This document shows positions 10,519-21,038 of a stretch of 64,000 nucleotides of DNA, piece by piece. How positions within the stretch are numbered: the stretch's first letter is position 1; every line of letters starts with the position of its first letter. The stretch spans positions 802,397 through 866,396 of the forward strand of contig CP063810.1 in the NCBI GenBank assembly GCA_022818765.1, written 5' to 3'. The stretch comes from Bordetella sp. (GTDB taxonomy: Bacteria; Pseudomonadota; Gammaproteobacteria; Burkholderiales; Burkholderiaceae_B). Under the pieces are notes generated by a model. It was given only the letters and a program-made list of their open reading frames with translations. It ran no database searches and had not been told where the DNA came from. The translations under genes and the position numbers were made by a program.

Positions 10519-11043
10519 AGAAAATAGTCAAATAATTATGTTGAATTTTATATATTTCATCGGCATTAAATATTTTTCACAAAGATGATTTTTTTAAATT
10601 ACAAAAATATTTTAAAGATTACAATTGAAATTGTAGATTGGTTTTTTGATTAAAAAATCTAATTTCGAAAAAAAGAATATCATATGCTATACATTTTCTA
10701 CATATTTTATTAATCTTTTTATTAAATTGAAAATTAGTGCATGCAATATAGTTTATTAGTATAAAAGTTAAAAGGATTTGAATGTTTTATTTGCATAAAT
10801 AAACATAAGGAGGAATTTGTTTGTCAAGAAAATTTAAGGATTCTTATTTAAAAAATTATTAATCAATTGATTTGTTTTAATTATGAACTATTTAATACCT
10901 GTTCAATTAGATTTGAAGATCATATAATGGCTAAGACATATTGACAGATAATTAATTAAATGAAATATTAATTTAAAGAATTCTTTGTTTTTATAGTATT
11001 GTTCTTCAATTTAAACTTATTTAAAGATAAAACATTTCATTAA
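10519..11043. other. AT-rich gap with a terminator-like hairpin and a strong orphan ribosome-binding site
   Basis: This 525-base gap lies between divergent gltX and pmbA. At 10807-10813 there is AAGGAGG, a perfect complement to the 16S 3' end and the strongest such site I saw in the window. Yet it leads only into a 13-codon frame (TTG at 10821, stop ending 10862). That suggests the decayed start of a lost gene, or a leader peptide. A hairpin followed by T residues is at 10620-10647. No longer coding segment is recognisable. Confidence 0.45.
10620..10647 (+). terminator. Weak intrinsic-terminator-like hairpin
   Basis: Seven-base arms TACAATT and AATTGTA (10620-10626 and 10629-10635) flank GA. 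A short purine stretch and then a run of T follow. No gene on the + strand feeds into it, so its role is unclear; it may insulate the divergent promoters. Confidence 0.3.
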
Positions 11044-12423
11044 ATGAAAATAACTAATTCCTCTCATTCTATTCCGAAATTAAATTCCAACAATATCGAT
11101 TTTTACGAACTTATAGAAAGCATCATTACTAGATCTAGAAAAATCGGAGCTGACGAAGCTTTTGCTAGTGTCGCAAACAATGTTGGATTATCAGTCTCCA
11201 CGAGAAATAATGATATTGAAACCGTTGAACAATCTAATGATTTCTCAATTGATATAACCATGTATGCTGGACAATGCTATGGTTCTGCATCAACCTCAGA
11301 TTTTTCTCAATCGGCTATAGATGAAGCAATACAAGCTGCTTGGCACCTTGCTCGTCATACTGCTTTTGATTCTGCTGCTGGACTGCCAGATATTAATCTT
11401 CTTGCTACAAAATTTCCTGATCTTCATCTTCATCATGTTTGGCCTATTGATGTTGAAGAAGCTGTGAAAATTGCAATTCGAGCTGAACAGTCAGCCTTAA
11501 AATTAAGTAATGACTTAGCTAAAATTACTGTAGATGAATCTATGGTTAAAACAAGCGAAGGATATTTTGTTATAGGAAATTCACTTAAATTTTTCGGAGG
11601 TTATTCCTATTCCTGTCATAGCTTATCTATTGCTACGATATCTAGCTATGATAATGAAATGCAGCAATCTTATTGGTATACATCTAACCGCAACCCACTG
11701 CTTTTGGACAATCCAGAAAATGTTGGATATATTTCCGCTAAACGATCCCAGGCACGATTAAAAGCTCGAAGAATTCATACAGGGAAATTTCCTATTCTTT
11801 TTGAAGCTCCTGTTGCTCTAAGTTTATTAGGACATTTTACTCAAGCAGTAAATGGTGGAGCTTTATATAGGAATGCTAGTTTCTTAGTAAATTCTATTGG
11901 GAAACAAATATTTCCTAATCATATTGATATTATTGAAGATCCTTACATAATTGGAGGAATGGGAAGCACTTCATTTGATAATGAAGGAGTGCAAACTCAT
12001 TTTAGAAAAATAGTAAATAAAGGAATACTTGAAGGTTATTTTTTATCTACTTATACAGCTAGGAAACTCGGGTTGCGAACAACAGGAAATTCAGGTGGAA
12101 CCCATAACCTTACTCTTGAATCTTGCAAGACACAGAAGTCTGATAATTTGGAAAGCATGATTAGAAAAATGAAAAAGGGTTTGTTAGTTACAGAACTAAT
12201 TGGACAAGGTGTTAATTATGTAACAGGAGATTATTCAAGAGGTATTTTTGGATTTTGGGTTGAAAATGGGGAGATTCAACATGCTGTGCAAGAAGTAACT
12301 ATTGCTGGCAATTTATTAGATATATTTCAAAAAATTGTTGCTGTTGGTTCAGATACAATTTGTCGAGGGACAAAAACAACAGGTTCTATTTTAATTGAGA
12401 ATATGATGATTGCTGGTTCATAA
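11044..12423 (+). CDS. pmbA: TldD/PmbA family metalloprotease component PmbA (TldE)
   Basis: PmbA (TldE) is the non-catalytic partner of TldD in a cytosolic heterodimeric protease that processes modified peptides and, in enterobacteria, degrades the CcdA antitoxin. The 459 residues start with the family segment RKIGADEAFASVANNVGLSVS. The middle contains FEAPVALSLLGHF and NGGALYRNASFL. The C-terminal half has DPYIIGGMGSTSFDNEGV, RTTGNSGGTHNL and VTGDYSRGIFGFWVENGE, a signature of the PmbA clade. TldD is not in this window. The neighbour yjgA, often adjacent to pmbA in relatives, is not seen; the strong orphan ribosome-binding site upstream could be a remnant of such a gene. Confidence 0.93.
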   Translation: MKITNSSHSIPKLNSNNIDFYELIESIITRSRKIGADEAFASVANNVGLSVSTRNNDIETVEQSNDFSIDITMYAGQCYGSASTSDFSQSAIDEAIQAAWHLARHTAFDSAAGLPDINLLATKFPDLHLHHVWPIDVEEAVKIAIRAEQSALKLSNDLAKITVDESMVKTSEGYFVIGNSLKFFGGYSYSCHSLSIATISSYDNEMQQSYWYTSNRNPLLLDNPENVGYISAKRSQARLKARRIHTGKFPILFEAPVALSLLGHFTQAVNGGALYRNASFLVNSIGKQIFPNHIDIIEDPYIIGGMGSTSFDNEGVQTHFRKIVNKGILEGYFLSTYTARKLGLRTTGNSGGTHNLTLESCKTQKSDNLESMIRKMKKGLLVTELIGQGVNYVTGDYSRGIFGFWVENGEIQHAVQEVTIAGNLLDIFQKIVAVGSDTICRGTKTTGSILIENMMIAGS

Positions 12424-12687
12424 GATTTGAGGTAAGTATTATTATTTAACTATAATTATTTTTAATGATTTAGAGCGGTTCTTTCATCTTCCTAAATTTT
12501 TAAAATTCAATATTTCACTAATTTATAGTACAATGAGAGATTGTATCTATTGATTGAGATAGATAAATACTTAATGATATTAATTAATACCTATTTTATA
12601 GGTCCTAATTGTAGTTAGCCGGTTTAGAAAAATCAGTGATAAATTATTTAAATAAAATAAATATTTTTAAATCCAGGAATCATTATT

Positions 12688-13115
12688 ATGAAAACCTTTG
12701 TAGCTAAGCAACATGCAACTACACATGATTGGCATCTAATTGATGCTAATGGAAAAATTCTTGGCCGTTTAGCAAGCGAAATTGCTAAACGGCTACGCGG
12801 AAAGCATAAACCTGAATTTACACCTCATGTTGATACAGGTGATTATATTGTTGTAATTAATGCTGCTGATATTGTAGTTACAGGAAATAAAGAAAAACAT
12901 AAGAAATATTTTCGTCATACTGGTTATCCAGGGGGATTCGATCAATCGAATTTTCTAAAATGAGAAAAAATTTTCCAACAAGAATTATTCAAAAAGCTGT
13001 TAAAGGTATGTTACCTAAGGGTCCATTAGGATACTCTATGTTAAGTAAGCTTAAAATTTATTCAAATTCAGAACATCCACATATGGCACAACAACCAAAA
13101 ATGCTTACAATTTGA
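12688..13115 (+). CDS. rplM: Large ribosomal subunit protein L13 (uL13), one-base frameshift
   Basis: L13 is an early-assembling protein of the 50S subunit. The first frame (12688-12963) reads [20 protein letters not shown]... to [15 protein letters not shown] and then hits TGA. The following frame continues exactly where L13 should, [20 protein letters not shown]..., and ends at 13115 with [13 protein letters not shown]. One extra A in the run at 12957-12960 (read as CTA AAA ATG AGA) restores a 142-residue protein, the standard length. The second frame begins with an ATG that overlaps the stop as ATGA, so re-initiation could in principle make a second fragment. It sits directly upstream of rpsI, as usual. 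Loss of function is implausible; a base-calling error is the simplest explanation. Confidence 0.93.
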
Positions 13116-13126
13116 GGAAATTTTAA

Positions 13127-13519
13127 ATGATTGGTAATTGGAATTATGGAACAGGGCGTCGAAAGACTTCAGTTGCTCGTGTTTTTATTAAAAAAGGAAA
13201 TGGATTAATCACTGTTAATGGCAAATCTATTGATGATTCTTTTGCTAGAGAAACTGGACGAATGATTATTCGTCAACCGCTTGATTTAGTTTCTAATCAA
13301 GGATTGTTTGATGTGAAAATTAATGTAACTGGTGGAGGAGAATCAGGACAGGCTGGAGCTGCCCGACATGGTATTGCCAGAGCTTTGATTGATTATGACA
13401 TCAATTTAAAATCAATGTTGTCTAAAGCAGGTTTTTTAACACGAGATGCACGTAGTGTTGAACGAAAAAAGGTAGGTTTTCGAAAGGCTCGTCGTCGCAA
13501 ACAATTTAGTAAACGTTAA
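13127..13519 (+). CDS. rpsI: Small ribosomal subunit protein S9 (uS9)
   Basis: S9 is a 30S head protein whose basic C-terminal tail contacts P-site tRNA. The 130 residues match the family. It starts [20 protein letters not shown]. The conserved [19 protein letters not shown] lies in the middle, and it ends in [17 protein letters not shown], the invariant Lys-Arg tail. It follows rplM by 11 bases, the universal rplM-rpsI pair, with a GAGGAAA ribosome-binding site. argC follows after 38 bases, the Alcaligenaceae order. Confidence 0.97.
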   Translation: MIGNWNYGTGRRKTSVARVFIKKGNGLITVNGKSIDDSFARETGRMIIRQPLDLVSNQGLFDVKINVTGGGESGQAGAARHGIARALIDYDINLKSMLSKAGFLTRDARSVERKKVGFRKARRRKQFSKR

Positions 13520-13557
13520 TTAAACACATAAGCGGAATACATGGATAATCATTATTA

Positions 13558-14634
13558 ATGGATCAAGATATTTCCAAAAAACCAACCATTAGGGTAGGTA
13601 TTATCGGCGCAGCAGGATACACTGGTATTGAATTATTAAAAATTTTATTAAATCATCCAAAAGTTATTGTTGAAGTAATTACTTCTCGAAGTGAACATGG
13701 TAACTTTGTATCCGATATATATCCAAATTTCCGAGGGTTAACAGGTTTAATTTTTTCGAAGTTTGAAGAATCTAATTTCAATAAATGTGATGTTGTGTTT
13801 TTTGCTACTCCTCATGGAATAGCAATGAATTATGCTTCAGAACTATTAGAAAATAATATAAAAATTATAGATTTATCTGCTGATTTTCGCTTCAAAGATA
13901 TAAATATCTTTGAAAAATATTATGGTATAAAACATAATTGTCCCAACCTGTTGCAATATTCTGAATATGGATTAGTAGAATTAAAACGTGATGTTTTAAG
14001 TACATCAAGGATTATTGGAAATCCTGGTTGTTATCCGACGACAGTACTACTAGGGCTAGCTCCACTATTTGAAAAAAAACATTCATTGATTGATGCCGGA
14101 ACATTAATTGCTGATTGCAAATCAGCTGTTTCAGGTTCTGGAAGGCGGATGGAAAATTCCTTGCTTTTTTGTGAAATTTCGGATAACGTGAGGTCATATG
14201 GATTGCCAAGTCATCGGCATCATCCTGAAATCATTACTCAATTAAAAGAAATATCAAATCAGAACATTAATTTGACATTTGTTCCTCATTTAGTACCTAT
14301 GATACGAGGAATGTTTTCTACAATTTATGCCAGAATTTTACCTCAATCTATCAATTTTGATTTTCAAGGCTTATTTGAGGAAAGATATAGTAAAGATCAG
14401 TTCGTTGATGTTATGCCATTTGGAAGCTTTCCAGAAACGCGGTCTGTTCGATCTTCTAATAATTTACAGATTGCTTTACATCGATCAAAAGAATCAAAAG
14501 ATGTTCTTGTAATTTTTGTTGCACAAGATAATTTAATAAAAGGAGCTGTTGGACAAGCTATTCAGAATATGAATTTGATGTTTTCTTTTCCAGAATCAAC
14601 TGGTTTGAACTATTGTCCTGGGTTTCTCCCTTAG
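13558..14634 (+). CDS. argC: N-acetyl-gamma-glutamyl-phosphate reductase
   Basis: ArgC reduces N-acetylglutamyl phosphate to the semialdehyde in arginine synthesis, using NADPH. The 358 residues have the N-terminal nucleotide-binding segment [20 protein letters not shown]. The catalytic Cys is in [19 protein letters not shown], and SHRHHPEI supplies the catalytic His region. argA is also in this window, so the N-acetyl branch is at least partly kept. It lies between rpsI and erpA, the gene order seen in Bordetella-type genomes. The stop codon is inside a stem-loop (14624-14658). A short in-frame start at 13558 is preferred because the conserved domain begins about a dozen residues later. Confidence 0.96.
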   Translation: MDQDISKKPTIRVGIIGAAGYTGIELLKILLNHPKVIVEVITSRSEHGNFVSDIYPNFRGLTGLIFSKFEESNFNKCDVVFFATPHGIAMNYASELLENNIKIIDLSADFRFKDINIFEKYYGIKHNCPNLLQYSEYGLVELKRDVLSTSRIIGNPGCYPTTVLLGLAPLFEKKHSLIDAGTLIADCKSAVSGSGRRMENSLLFCEISDNVRSYGLPSHRHHPEIITQLKEISNQNINLTFVPHLVPMIRGMFSTIYARILPQSINFDFQGLFEERYSKDQFVDVMPFGSFPETRSVRSSNNLQIALHRSKESKDVLVIFVAQDNLIKGAVGQAIQNMNLMFSFPESTGLNYCPGFLP

Positions 14635-14658
14635 ATTTCAGTTTTCAAAAAGGGAGAA
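14624..14658 (+). promoter_or_regulatory. Stem-loop overlapping the argC stop codon
   Basis: Nine-base arms TTCTCCCTT (14624-14632) and AAGGGAGAA (14650-14658) pair perfectly around a 17-base loop that contains the argC stop. No T run follows, so it is more likely an mRNA-processing or stability element between argC and erpA than a terminator. Confidence 0.45.
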
Positions 14659-14695
14659 TCGTGAATTTAATATTATTATTGGTTAGTACAATACT

Positions 14696-15037
14696 ATGTC
14701 TATAAATTTAGAATCTCTTATTTTTACTGATGCAGCAGCTAGTAAGGTTAAAGATCTATTAATTGAAGAAGAAAATCCAAATTTAAATTTGAGAATATTT
14801 ATTCAAGGAGGAGGTTGTTCTGGTTTTCAATATGGATTTACTTTTGATGAAATCATTAATGATGATGACACTATCTTAAATAAAGAAGGGGTAAATTTAT
14901 TAGTTGATCCAATGAGTTTTCAATATCTTATAGGTTCAGAAGTTGATTATAAAGAAGATCTTGAAGGCGCGCAATTTATCATTCGAAATCCAAATGCTGC
15001 TACAACATGTGGTTGCGGTTCATCTTTCTCAATTTAA
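14696..15037 (+). CDS. erpA: Iron-sulfur cluster insertion protein ErpA
   Basis: ErpA is an A-type carrier that delivers iron-sulfur clusters to apo-enzymes, notably the isoprenoid enzymes IspG and IspH. The 113 residues contain the three cluster-ligand cysteines: one in [14 protein letters not shown] (about residue 41) and two in the C-terminal [11 protein letters not shown]. The start is the ATG at 14696, which gives the normal length. The last 38 bases overlap the 3' end of the convergent M23 peptidase gene. In Bordetella-type genomes anmK lies between these two genes. Its loss here has brought the two stops into overlap. Confidence 0.96.
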   Translation: MSINLESLIFTDAAASKVKDLLIEEENPNLNLRIFIQGGGCSGFQYGFTFDEIINDDDTILNKEGVNLLVDPMSFQYLIGSEVDYKEDLEGAQFIIRNPNAATTCGCGSSFSI

Positions 15038-16439
15038 TAGTTAATGTATTATTTAATGCATGTTGCAAATAAGCTAAAAATTTAATTTTTTCTTTATATG
15101 TTGTTAAGGTCTTTTGAAAATCTTGAATTTGGGATGGGTCAATAGAACGTGTTATTGGAAGTTTAAATGAGAGAGGATTTATTGGTTGATTATCAACTCG
15201 TAATTCGTAATGTAAATGAGGTCCTGTAGCAAGACCTGTGGATCCTACATAACCTAATAATTGTCCTTGAAGAACTTTCTCATTTTTGATGATCTTTGGA
15301 TCGATAAGACTTTGATGTGCATACAATGTTGAATATTTTCCAAAATGCTTAATAATAACCACATTTCCATAACCATTTTTCCAACCAGAAAATTCTACTA
15401 TTCCATCTGCAGTAGCGTAAATGGGTGTGCCTAAAGGAGCTGCATAGTCCACTCCTTTATGTTCTGTCCATGTTTTATGAATTGGGTGGATACGTTTTCC
15501 AAATGTAGAACTAATTCGACTAAACTTAAGTGGTGCAGATTGTAAAAAAGCACTTTGAAGGCTAGATCCGTTAAGATCATAATAATCACCATTTTTTCCA
15601 TCAGAACTAAACCAAATGGCGTTATAGATTTTGTGGTTATTGATAAATTCTAAAGCTAAAATGCGACCTGGTGCTACATAACGACCTTCATGGTAATATA
15701 CTTCATAAATAACTCGAAATTGATCTCCTCGTCTAATGTCACGCAAAAAATCAATTTTTTTATTTAAAATATTTGTAATCTGAATTGCTATAGGATTTGG
15801 TATTCCTACAGAATCGGTAGCATTAAATAAAGAAGAATATGTAGTACCTACAGCATAATGAATTTCAGAGTCTATATATTGTATTTGTTCTTTTGCTTCA
15901 TAAGTATTATGTGATTGTTTTATATATAATTGTTTAGCAATTAGCTGTCCATTTGATTGATTACTTAGAGTATGCATATAACGAAGCCAAATTAATTTTC
16001 CTAATGAATCAGTTGCAACTTGTATCAAGCATCCTGGATATAATTTATGGATGCTTTTAACATTGGCATTATGTACTAAAAAATTTTGCAATCTAGGATC
16101 TGTAATTTCTAATCGATGAAGTATATCCGATATAGTATCTCCATGAAGAATGGTTGTTTCATTAATATAAGGAAATTCATTGTCCTCTATTATAATAGAA
16201 TTTTTATAGATTAAAGGGAACTCATCGTTTTGTATTATCTTAATAAGAGGTAATTCAGTAGTGTCTTTTTGGCTAGGAAAGATCTTCCCAATAGCTTTAG
16301 CAGAAACTAAAGAAAAAGTTGCTAGAGAAATAGTTAATAAACAATGAATTAATTTTTTGATTTTATTAGAATGAATTTTCTTTTCAAAGAAAAAATAAAT
16401 AAGTAAATGATTTATCAAATTTTGAAAAACACAATGCAT
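15000..16439 (-). CDS. M23-family murein endopeptidase with LysM-like region
   Basis: A cell-wall hydrolase that probably cuts peptidoglycan cross-links in the periplasm, of the MepM/OapA type. Of 479 residues, about 25-50 form a membrane anchor or uncleaved signal ([18 protein letters not shown]). A LysM/OapA-like segment follows around residues 95-140 ([15 protein letters not shown]). The C-terminal Peptidase_M23 domain contains the zinc ligands in [12 protein letters not shown] and the HLHYEL motif, with the intervening [12 protein letters not shown] and [10 protein letters not shown]. It is divergent from tyrS, as in relatives. The 3' end overlaps erpA by 38 bases. The first in-frame Met gives a long basic N-terminus; a later start is possible. 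Confidence 0.9.
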   Translation of the reverse strand: MHCVFQNLINHLLIYFFFEKKIHSNKIKKLIHCLLTISLATFSLVSAKAIGKIFPSQKDTTELPLIKIIQNDEFPLIYKNSIIIEDNEFPYINETTILHGDTISDILHRLEITDPRLQNFLVHNANVKSIHKLYPGCLIQVATDSLGKLIWLRYMHTLSNQSNGQLIAKQLYIKQSHNTYEAKEQIQYIDSEIHYAVGTTYSSLFNATDSVGIPNPIAIQITNILNKKIDFLRDIRRGDQFRVIYEVYYHEGRYVAPGRILALEFINNHKIYNAIWFSSDGKNGDYYDLNGSSLQSAFLQSAPLKFSRISSTFGKRIHPIHKTWTEHKGVDYAAPLGTPIYATADGIVEFSGWKNGYGNVVIIKHFGKYSTLYAHQSLIDPKIIKNEKVLQGQLLGYVGSTGLATGPHLHYELRVDNQPINPLSFKLPITRSIDPSQIQDFQKTLTTYKEKIKFLAYLQHALNNTLTIKLRKMNRNHML

Positions 16440-16657
16440 CGTAACGACTCTAAAAATAGTGAAGATTAAACTAAACTAATATCAATTTAGATAATTTTTT
16501 GGAAAAAATTAAACTTTTCATTCTAAAATAACAGTAATAAAAGTGTAAAGATCTAGATTTATTAAATCAAACTTTCTAAAGATAATGATAAAAAATTCAG
16601 TTAGAATTTTTTATCTAGGTCATTTGTATATTTTTTGAAAGGTATTGATTTTTTATC

Positions 16658-17890
16658 ATGCAAAATTCTAACTATTCTGCTAATTATAATTCAGAAATTC
16701 TATCAATTTTTTCTATTTTGAAACAAGGATCCAATGAAGTTCTTATAGAAGATGAGTTTATAAAAAAACTAAAAAGAAGTCAGATTAAAGGAATTCCATT
16801 AATCATTAAATTAGGATTGGATCCAACAGCACCTGATATTCATATTGGGCATACAATAGTTCTTAATAAGTTACGACAATTTCAAGATTTGGGACATGTA
16901 ATAAATCTTTTGATTGGAGATTTCACATCTATTATAGGGGATCCTAGTGGACGTAATTCAACACGTCCATTATTAACCAAAGAACAAATAAAAATTAACT
17001 CAGAAACTTATTACGATCAAATACAAAAAATTTTAAATCCTAAGTTTCTTAAAATTTTATACAATTCTACTTGGTATAATAAACTTGGGTCCTATGAAAT
17101 AATAAACTTATCATCTCACTATACAATAGCAAGAATGATTGAAAGACAAGATTTTTCAAATCGATTTAGAAAAAATATTCCTATTTTTATTCATGAATTT
17201 CTTTATCCATTAATCCAAGGTTATGATTCAGTTGAAATTAAGGCAGATGTGGAAATTGGAGGTACTGATCAAAAGTTTAATCTTTTAGTTGGTCGTGAAT
17301 TACAAAAGGAATATGGCCAAGAACCACAATGTGTTATGACAATGCCTTTATTGGTTGGAACAGATGGTATTGAGAAGATGTCAAAATCCAAAAATAATTA
17401 TATTGGAATTTCAGAATCTCCCGATTCAATGTTTGGAAAATTGATGTCTATTTCAGATTCACTGATGTGGAAATATTATGATCTTTTATCTTTTAAATCA
17501 ATTAAAGAGTTAAAAATTCTTAAACATGAAATTCAAAATGGAAAAAATCCTAAAGATGCAAAAGTTGCATTAGCTAAGGAATTAATTCAACGATTTCATA
17601 ATGCAAAGCTTGCTGAGAAAGCTGAAGAAAATTTCAATGCACAATTTTGCTCAGGACTGGTACCTCAGAATATACTTGAAATTAATTTAGGATATGCTCC
17701 AATGAATATTGTTAAAATACTTAAAGAGTCAGGTTTATCATCATCAAATTCAGAAGCTCAAAGAAATATTCAACAAGGAGGAATTCGCATAGATAATCAA
17801 CGAATAAATGATAGATCACTATGTTTGAATGCTGGTACTTATGTCGTTCAATTGGGGAAAAGAAAATTTGTTCGTGTAAACTTAATTTGA
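16658..17890 (+). CDS. tyrS: Tyrosine--tRNA ligase
   Basis: This class I synthetase charges tRNA-Tyr. The 410 residues include the HIGH signature in PDIHIGHTIVLNKL, the Tyr-binding region and IGGTDQKFNLLVGREL. The KMSKS loop appears as EKMSKSKNNYIG (about residue 243). The C-terminal S4-like RNA-binding domain ends in GTYVVQLGKRKFVRVNL. A GAAAGG ribosome-binding site precedes the ATG at 16658. The protein belongs to the form with S4 domain found in betaproteobacteria. It is adjacent and divergent to the M23 peptidase, the usual Burkholderiales arrangement. Confidence 0.97.
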   Translation: MQNSNYSANYNSEILSIFSILKQGSNEVLIEDEFIKKLKRSQIKGIPLIIKLGLDPTAPDIHIGHTIVLNKLRQFQDLGHVINLLIGDFTSIIGDPSGRNSTRPLLTKEQIKINSETYYDQIQKILNPKFLKILYNSTWYNKLGSYEIINLSSHYTIARMIERQDFSNRFRKNIPIFIHEFLYPLIQGYDSVEIKADVEIGGTDQKFNLLVGRELQKEYGQEPQCVMTMPLLVGTDGIEKMSKSKNNYIGISESPDSMFGKLMSISDSLMWKYYDLLSFKSIKELKILKHEIQNGKNPKDAKVALAKELIQRFHNAKLAEKAEENFNAQFCSGLVPQNILEINLGYAPMNIVKILKESGLSSSNSEAQRNIQQGGIRIDNQRINDRSLCLNAGTYVVQLGKRKFVRVNLI

Positions 17891-18032
17891 TTTTTATAAG
17901 ACATTTTTTTAAAAATTCCAGATTCGAGTTTATATATATTAAAAAACTTTCTTCTTGAGAAAAGCTTAAGCGACAATATTACGATTTTTCAATTTCAAAG
18001 TATTTTTCAATTTTTTATTTTTAGGAAACTGT

Positions 18033-19286
18033 ATGCCTAATAAAATGCCTTGTTTATCGCAAGTAGATCCGGATGTATGGAATAGTATTCAAAAAGAAAA
18101 TGTTCGACAAGAAGAACATATTGAATTAATAGCTTCAGAAAATTATGCAAGTCTTGCTGTGATGGAAGCACAAGGTTCTCAATTGACCAACAAGTATGCT
18201 GAGGGTTATCCTGGCAATCGTTATTATGGTGGATGTCAATATGTTGATTTAGTTGAAAAAATAGCAATTAATCGTTTAAAAGAGATATTTGGCTCAGAAA
18301 CAGCAAACGTACAACCTCATTCTGGTTCTCAAGCAAATCAGGGAGTATATATGGCGATTCTTAACCCGGGGGATACAGTTTTGGGAATGAGTTTAAATGC
18401 TGGAGGTCATTTAACTCATGGTTCACCGGTTAATTCTTCTGGATTACTATATAATTTTATTCCTTATGGATTAGATAAAAACGAAATAATTGATTATAAT
18501 CAAATTGAAATTCTTGCCAAAATATATCAACCTCGACTGATAGTTGCTGGAGCATCTTCATATTCATTGCATATTGATTTTGAACGTATAGCAAGCATTG
18601 CTAAAAAAAATAATTCATTATTAATGGTAGATATTGCTCACTATGCTGGATTGATTGCTGGTAAGGTCTATCCTAATCCGGTTCCTTATGCAGATTTTAT
18701 TACATCAACAACTCATAAATCTTTGAGAGGGCCTCGAGGTGGATTTATCATGATGAAATCAATTTTTGAAAAATCAGTTAATTCTGCTATTTTTCCCGGT
18801 ATTCAAGGTGGGCCATTGATGCATACCATTGCAGCTAAAGCTGTTGCTTTCAAGGAAGCTTTGTCTACAAAATTTCAAATTTATACTAAGCAAGTGGTGC
18901 GAAATGCAAAAGCTTTAGCAAACGTTCTAGCTAAACGTGGTTTCCGTATTGTTTCAGGTGGAACTGACAGTCATCTTTTTTTAGTAGATCTTCGTCAAAA
19001 AGGAATCACAGGAAAAGAAGCTGAATTGGCTTTGGGAAAAGCAAAAATTACAGTAAATAAAAACTCTATCCCAAATGATCCAGAAAAACCACTTATTACA
19101 AGTGGTATTCGGATTGGAACCTTAGCTATAACAACTCGTGGATTTATGGAAAATGAATCTAAAATTATTGCTAATTTAATTGCTGATATTCTTGAATATC
19201 CATTTGATGAAAATAATATTAAATCTGTTATTGAACGCGTGGATCGTTTAACACAGGAATTTCCTGTTTATAATGTCAAATGCTGA
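18033..19286 (+). CDS. glyA: Serine hydroxymethyltransferase
   Basis: GlyA is a PLP enzyme that interconverts serine and glycine and supplies one-carbon units to folate. The 417 residues are the standard bacterial length. Visible signatures are [11 protein letters not shown] near the N-terminus and [17 protein letters not shown] for substrate binding. The PLP-binding Lys lies in [16 protein letters not shown] (about residue 231). It is followed by nrdR and ribD on the same strand with short gaps, the glyA-nrdR-ribD-ribE order of Burkholderiales. pdxH in this window supplies the PLP cofactor. Confidence 0.97.
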   Translation: MPNKMPCLSQVDPDVWNSIQKENVRQEEHIELIASENYASLAVMEAQGSQLTNKYAEGYPGNRYYGGCQYVDLVEKIAINRLKEIFGSETANVQPHSGSQANQGVYMAILNPGDTVLGMSLNAGGHLTHGSPVNSSGLLYNFIPYGLDKNEIIDYNQIEILAKIYQPRLIVAGASSYSLHIDFERIASIAKKNNSLLMVDIAHYAGLIAGKVYPNPVPYADFITSTTHKSLRGPRGGFIMMKSIFEKSVNSAIFPGIQGGPLMHTIAAKAVAFKEALSTKFQIYTKQVVRNAKALANVLAKRGFRIVSGGTDSHLFLVDLRQKGITGKEAELALGKAKITVNKNSIPNDPEKPLITSGIRIGTLAITTRGFMENESKIIANLIADILEYPFDENNIKSVIERVDRLTQEFPVYNVKC

Positions 19287-19341
19287 AATAAATCTATTAT
19301 TTTATGATAAAAGATTAATTTCATAAGGGAAAATAAATTAC

Positions 19342-19815
19342 ATGAAATGCCCATTTTGTGGACATTCAGATACTCAGGTTTTAGATAGTCGAGTTTCATC
19401 TGAAGAAGCCGATACTGTTCGTCGTCGAAGGCGATGTTTATCTTGCGATAAACGATTTACAACTTATGAGAGAGTAGGATTAGCTTTGCCGTCTGTAGTA
19501 AAGAGAAATGGAAATTGTAGTGATTATGATGGCATTAAGCTTCGAAACAGTTTTGCATTAGCTCTCCGAAAGAGACCTATTGATCTGAAAGAAATTGATA
19601 GTGCTGTAGTTCGTATTGAAGAATTTTTATTAATAAGTGGGTTAAGGGAGGTTCAGACCCAACATATTGGAAAGTTGGTTATGAACGAATTAAAAAAATT
19701 AGATCAAGTGGCTTATTTACGCTATGCATCAGTTTATAAGAATTTTGAAACAGTTAAAGATTTTATTAATATTATAGAAGAAATACACAATGATTCTTTT
19801 AAAATTGAAAATTAA
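19342..19815 (+). CDS. nrdR: Transcriptional repressor NrdR
   Basis: NrdR represses ribonucleotide reductase operons in response to nucleotide levels, binding tandem 16-base boxes. The 157 residues start with a zinc ribbon with four cysteines, [15 protein letters not shown] and CLSCDKRF, and the basic patch RRRRRC. An ATP-cone follows from about residue 45 ([19 protein letters not shown]). Its target is visible in this window: two boxes 31 bases apart upstream of nrdA (8864-8910). It lies between glyA and ribD in a likely operon. Confidence 0.97.
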   Translation: MKCPFCGHSDTQVLDSRVSSEEADTVRRRRRCLSCDKRFTTYERVGLALPSVVKRNGNCSDYDGIKLRNSFALALRKRPIDLKEIDSAVVRIEEFLLISGLREVQTQHIGKLVMNELKKLDQVAYLRYASVYKNFETVKDFINIIEEIHNDSFKIEN

Positions 19816-19867
19816 CAAATTTAAATCACATATTTCTTTTTTAAGATTTTGAATCTTTATTTAAAAG

Positions 19868-21013
19868 ATGATATCTAAATTTCACAATAATGACATTCTT
19901 TGGATGGAGAAAGCTTTAGCATTAGCTGAAACAGTGTTATATAATACAACTCCAAATCCTAGAGTAGGATGCATTATTGTAAAAAATGGACATTTTATTT
20001 CTCAAGGAGTGACTCAAGTTCCAGGAGAAGCTCACGCTGAGATATGTGCAATCCAAGAAGCTAGGTTAAAAAATCATTGTCTTAAAGGGTCTACGATATA
20101 TGTTACTTTAGAACCTTGTAGTCATTATGGAAGGACACCTCCTTGTGTAGATTCTTTATTAGCTATACAACCAAAACGTGTAGTTGTAGCGATGGTAGAT
20201 CCAAATCCAAATGTTAGAAGGAGAGGAATTAATCGACTTCGTGCTGCTGGAATCGATGTAACAGTTGGGGTTTGCAAAAATCAAGCTTTGCAATTAAATG
20301 TAGGCTTTGTATCTAGAATGACACGTGGAACTCCATGGATTTGGTTAAAAATAGCATCATCATTAGATGGTAGAAGTTCTCTTTATAATGGGAAATCTCA
20401 GTGGATTACTGGTTATCAAGCTCGAAAAGATGGTCATCATTGGAGAGCACGAAGTTGTGTAATTCTTACTGGGATTGGAACAATACTTAAAGATAACCCA
20501 TTATTAAATGTTAGGAATGTAAATACAATCAGACAACCAATTAAAGCAATTATAGATACTCAGTTTAGAATTCCTGAAAATGCTAGAATATTTGATGGAT
20601 CAAAGGTCTTAATTTTCACATCTGAAATTCTAAATTTAAATAAAGCAAGTAGATTAGCTAAAAATAATGTAGAAATAGTTATTTTGCCTATTATAAAAAA
20701 CGGAAAATTGGATTTATCTGTTATGATTGAGTGGTTTGCATCAAATAATGTAAATGAAATTCATGTTGAGGCTGGATCTATTCTAAATGGTGCATTGTTG
20801 TTAAACAATTATATAGATGAATTGATAGTTTATATTTCTCCAATCTTAATTGGGGACGCTTGTCCCATAGCTAAGCTACCTATCTTAGAGAAATTAGATA
20901 AAGCTTGGAAATTTAGTTTTTTAGATTTAAAATCTTTTGGAAATGATATAAGATTTCATGTCCGTTCAATTGAAAAATGGAATGCTCTTTGTAAAGCAAT
21001 TGATTGTATATAG
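19868..21013 (+). CDS. ribD: Bifunctional riboflavin biosynthesis deaminase/reductase
   Basis: RibD carries out two successive steps of riboflavin synthesis: deamination of the pyrimidine and reduction of the ribosyl side chain. The 381 residues have an N-terminal CMP/dCMP-deaminase-type zinc domain, with HAEICAIQEA and PCSHYGRTPPCVDSL supplying the His and Cys ligands. The C-terminal reductase domain starts at about residue 150 (TPWIWLKIASSLDGR) and contains HVEAGSILNGALL. The gene follows nrdR and is followed 25 bases later by riboflavin synthase. Both domains look complete. I see no FMN riboswitch upstream. Confidence 0.96.
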   Translation: MISKFHNNDILWMEKALALAETVLYNTTPNPRVGCIIVKNGHFISQGVTQVPGEAHAEICAIQEARLKNHCLKGSTIYVTLEPCSHYGRTPPCVDSLLAIQPKRVVVAMVDPNPNVRRRGINRLRAAGIDVTVGVCKNQALQLNVGFVSRMTRGTPWIWLKIASSLDGRSSLYNGKSQWITGYQARKDGHHWRARSCVILTGIGTILKDNPLLNVRNVNTIRQPIKAIIDTQFRIPENARIFDGSKVLIFTSEILNLNKASRLAKNNVEIVILPIIKNGKLDLSVMIEWFASNNVNEIHVEAGSILNGALLLNNYIDELIVYISPILIGDACPIAKLPILEKLDKAWKFSFLDLKSFGNDIRFHVRSIEKWNALCKAIDCI

Positions 21014-21038
21014 TTTCAAACTTTAAATTAAATAGTAT

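Noticed and set aside
12960..13115. A separate small gene starting at the ATG after the rplM stop
   Set aside because: Its peptide is exactly the C-terminal half of L13, so it is the second part of one frameshifted gene.
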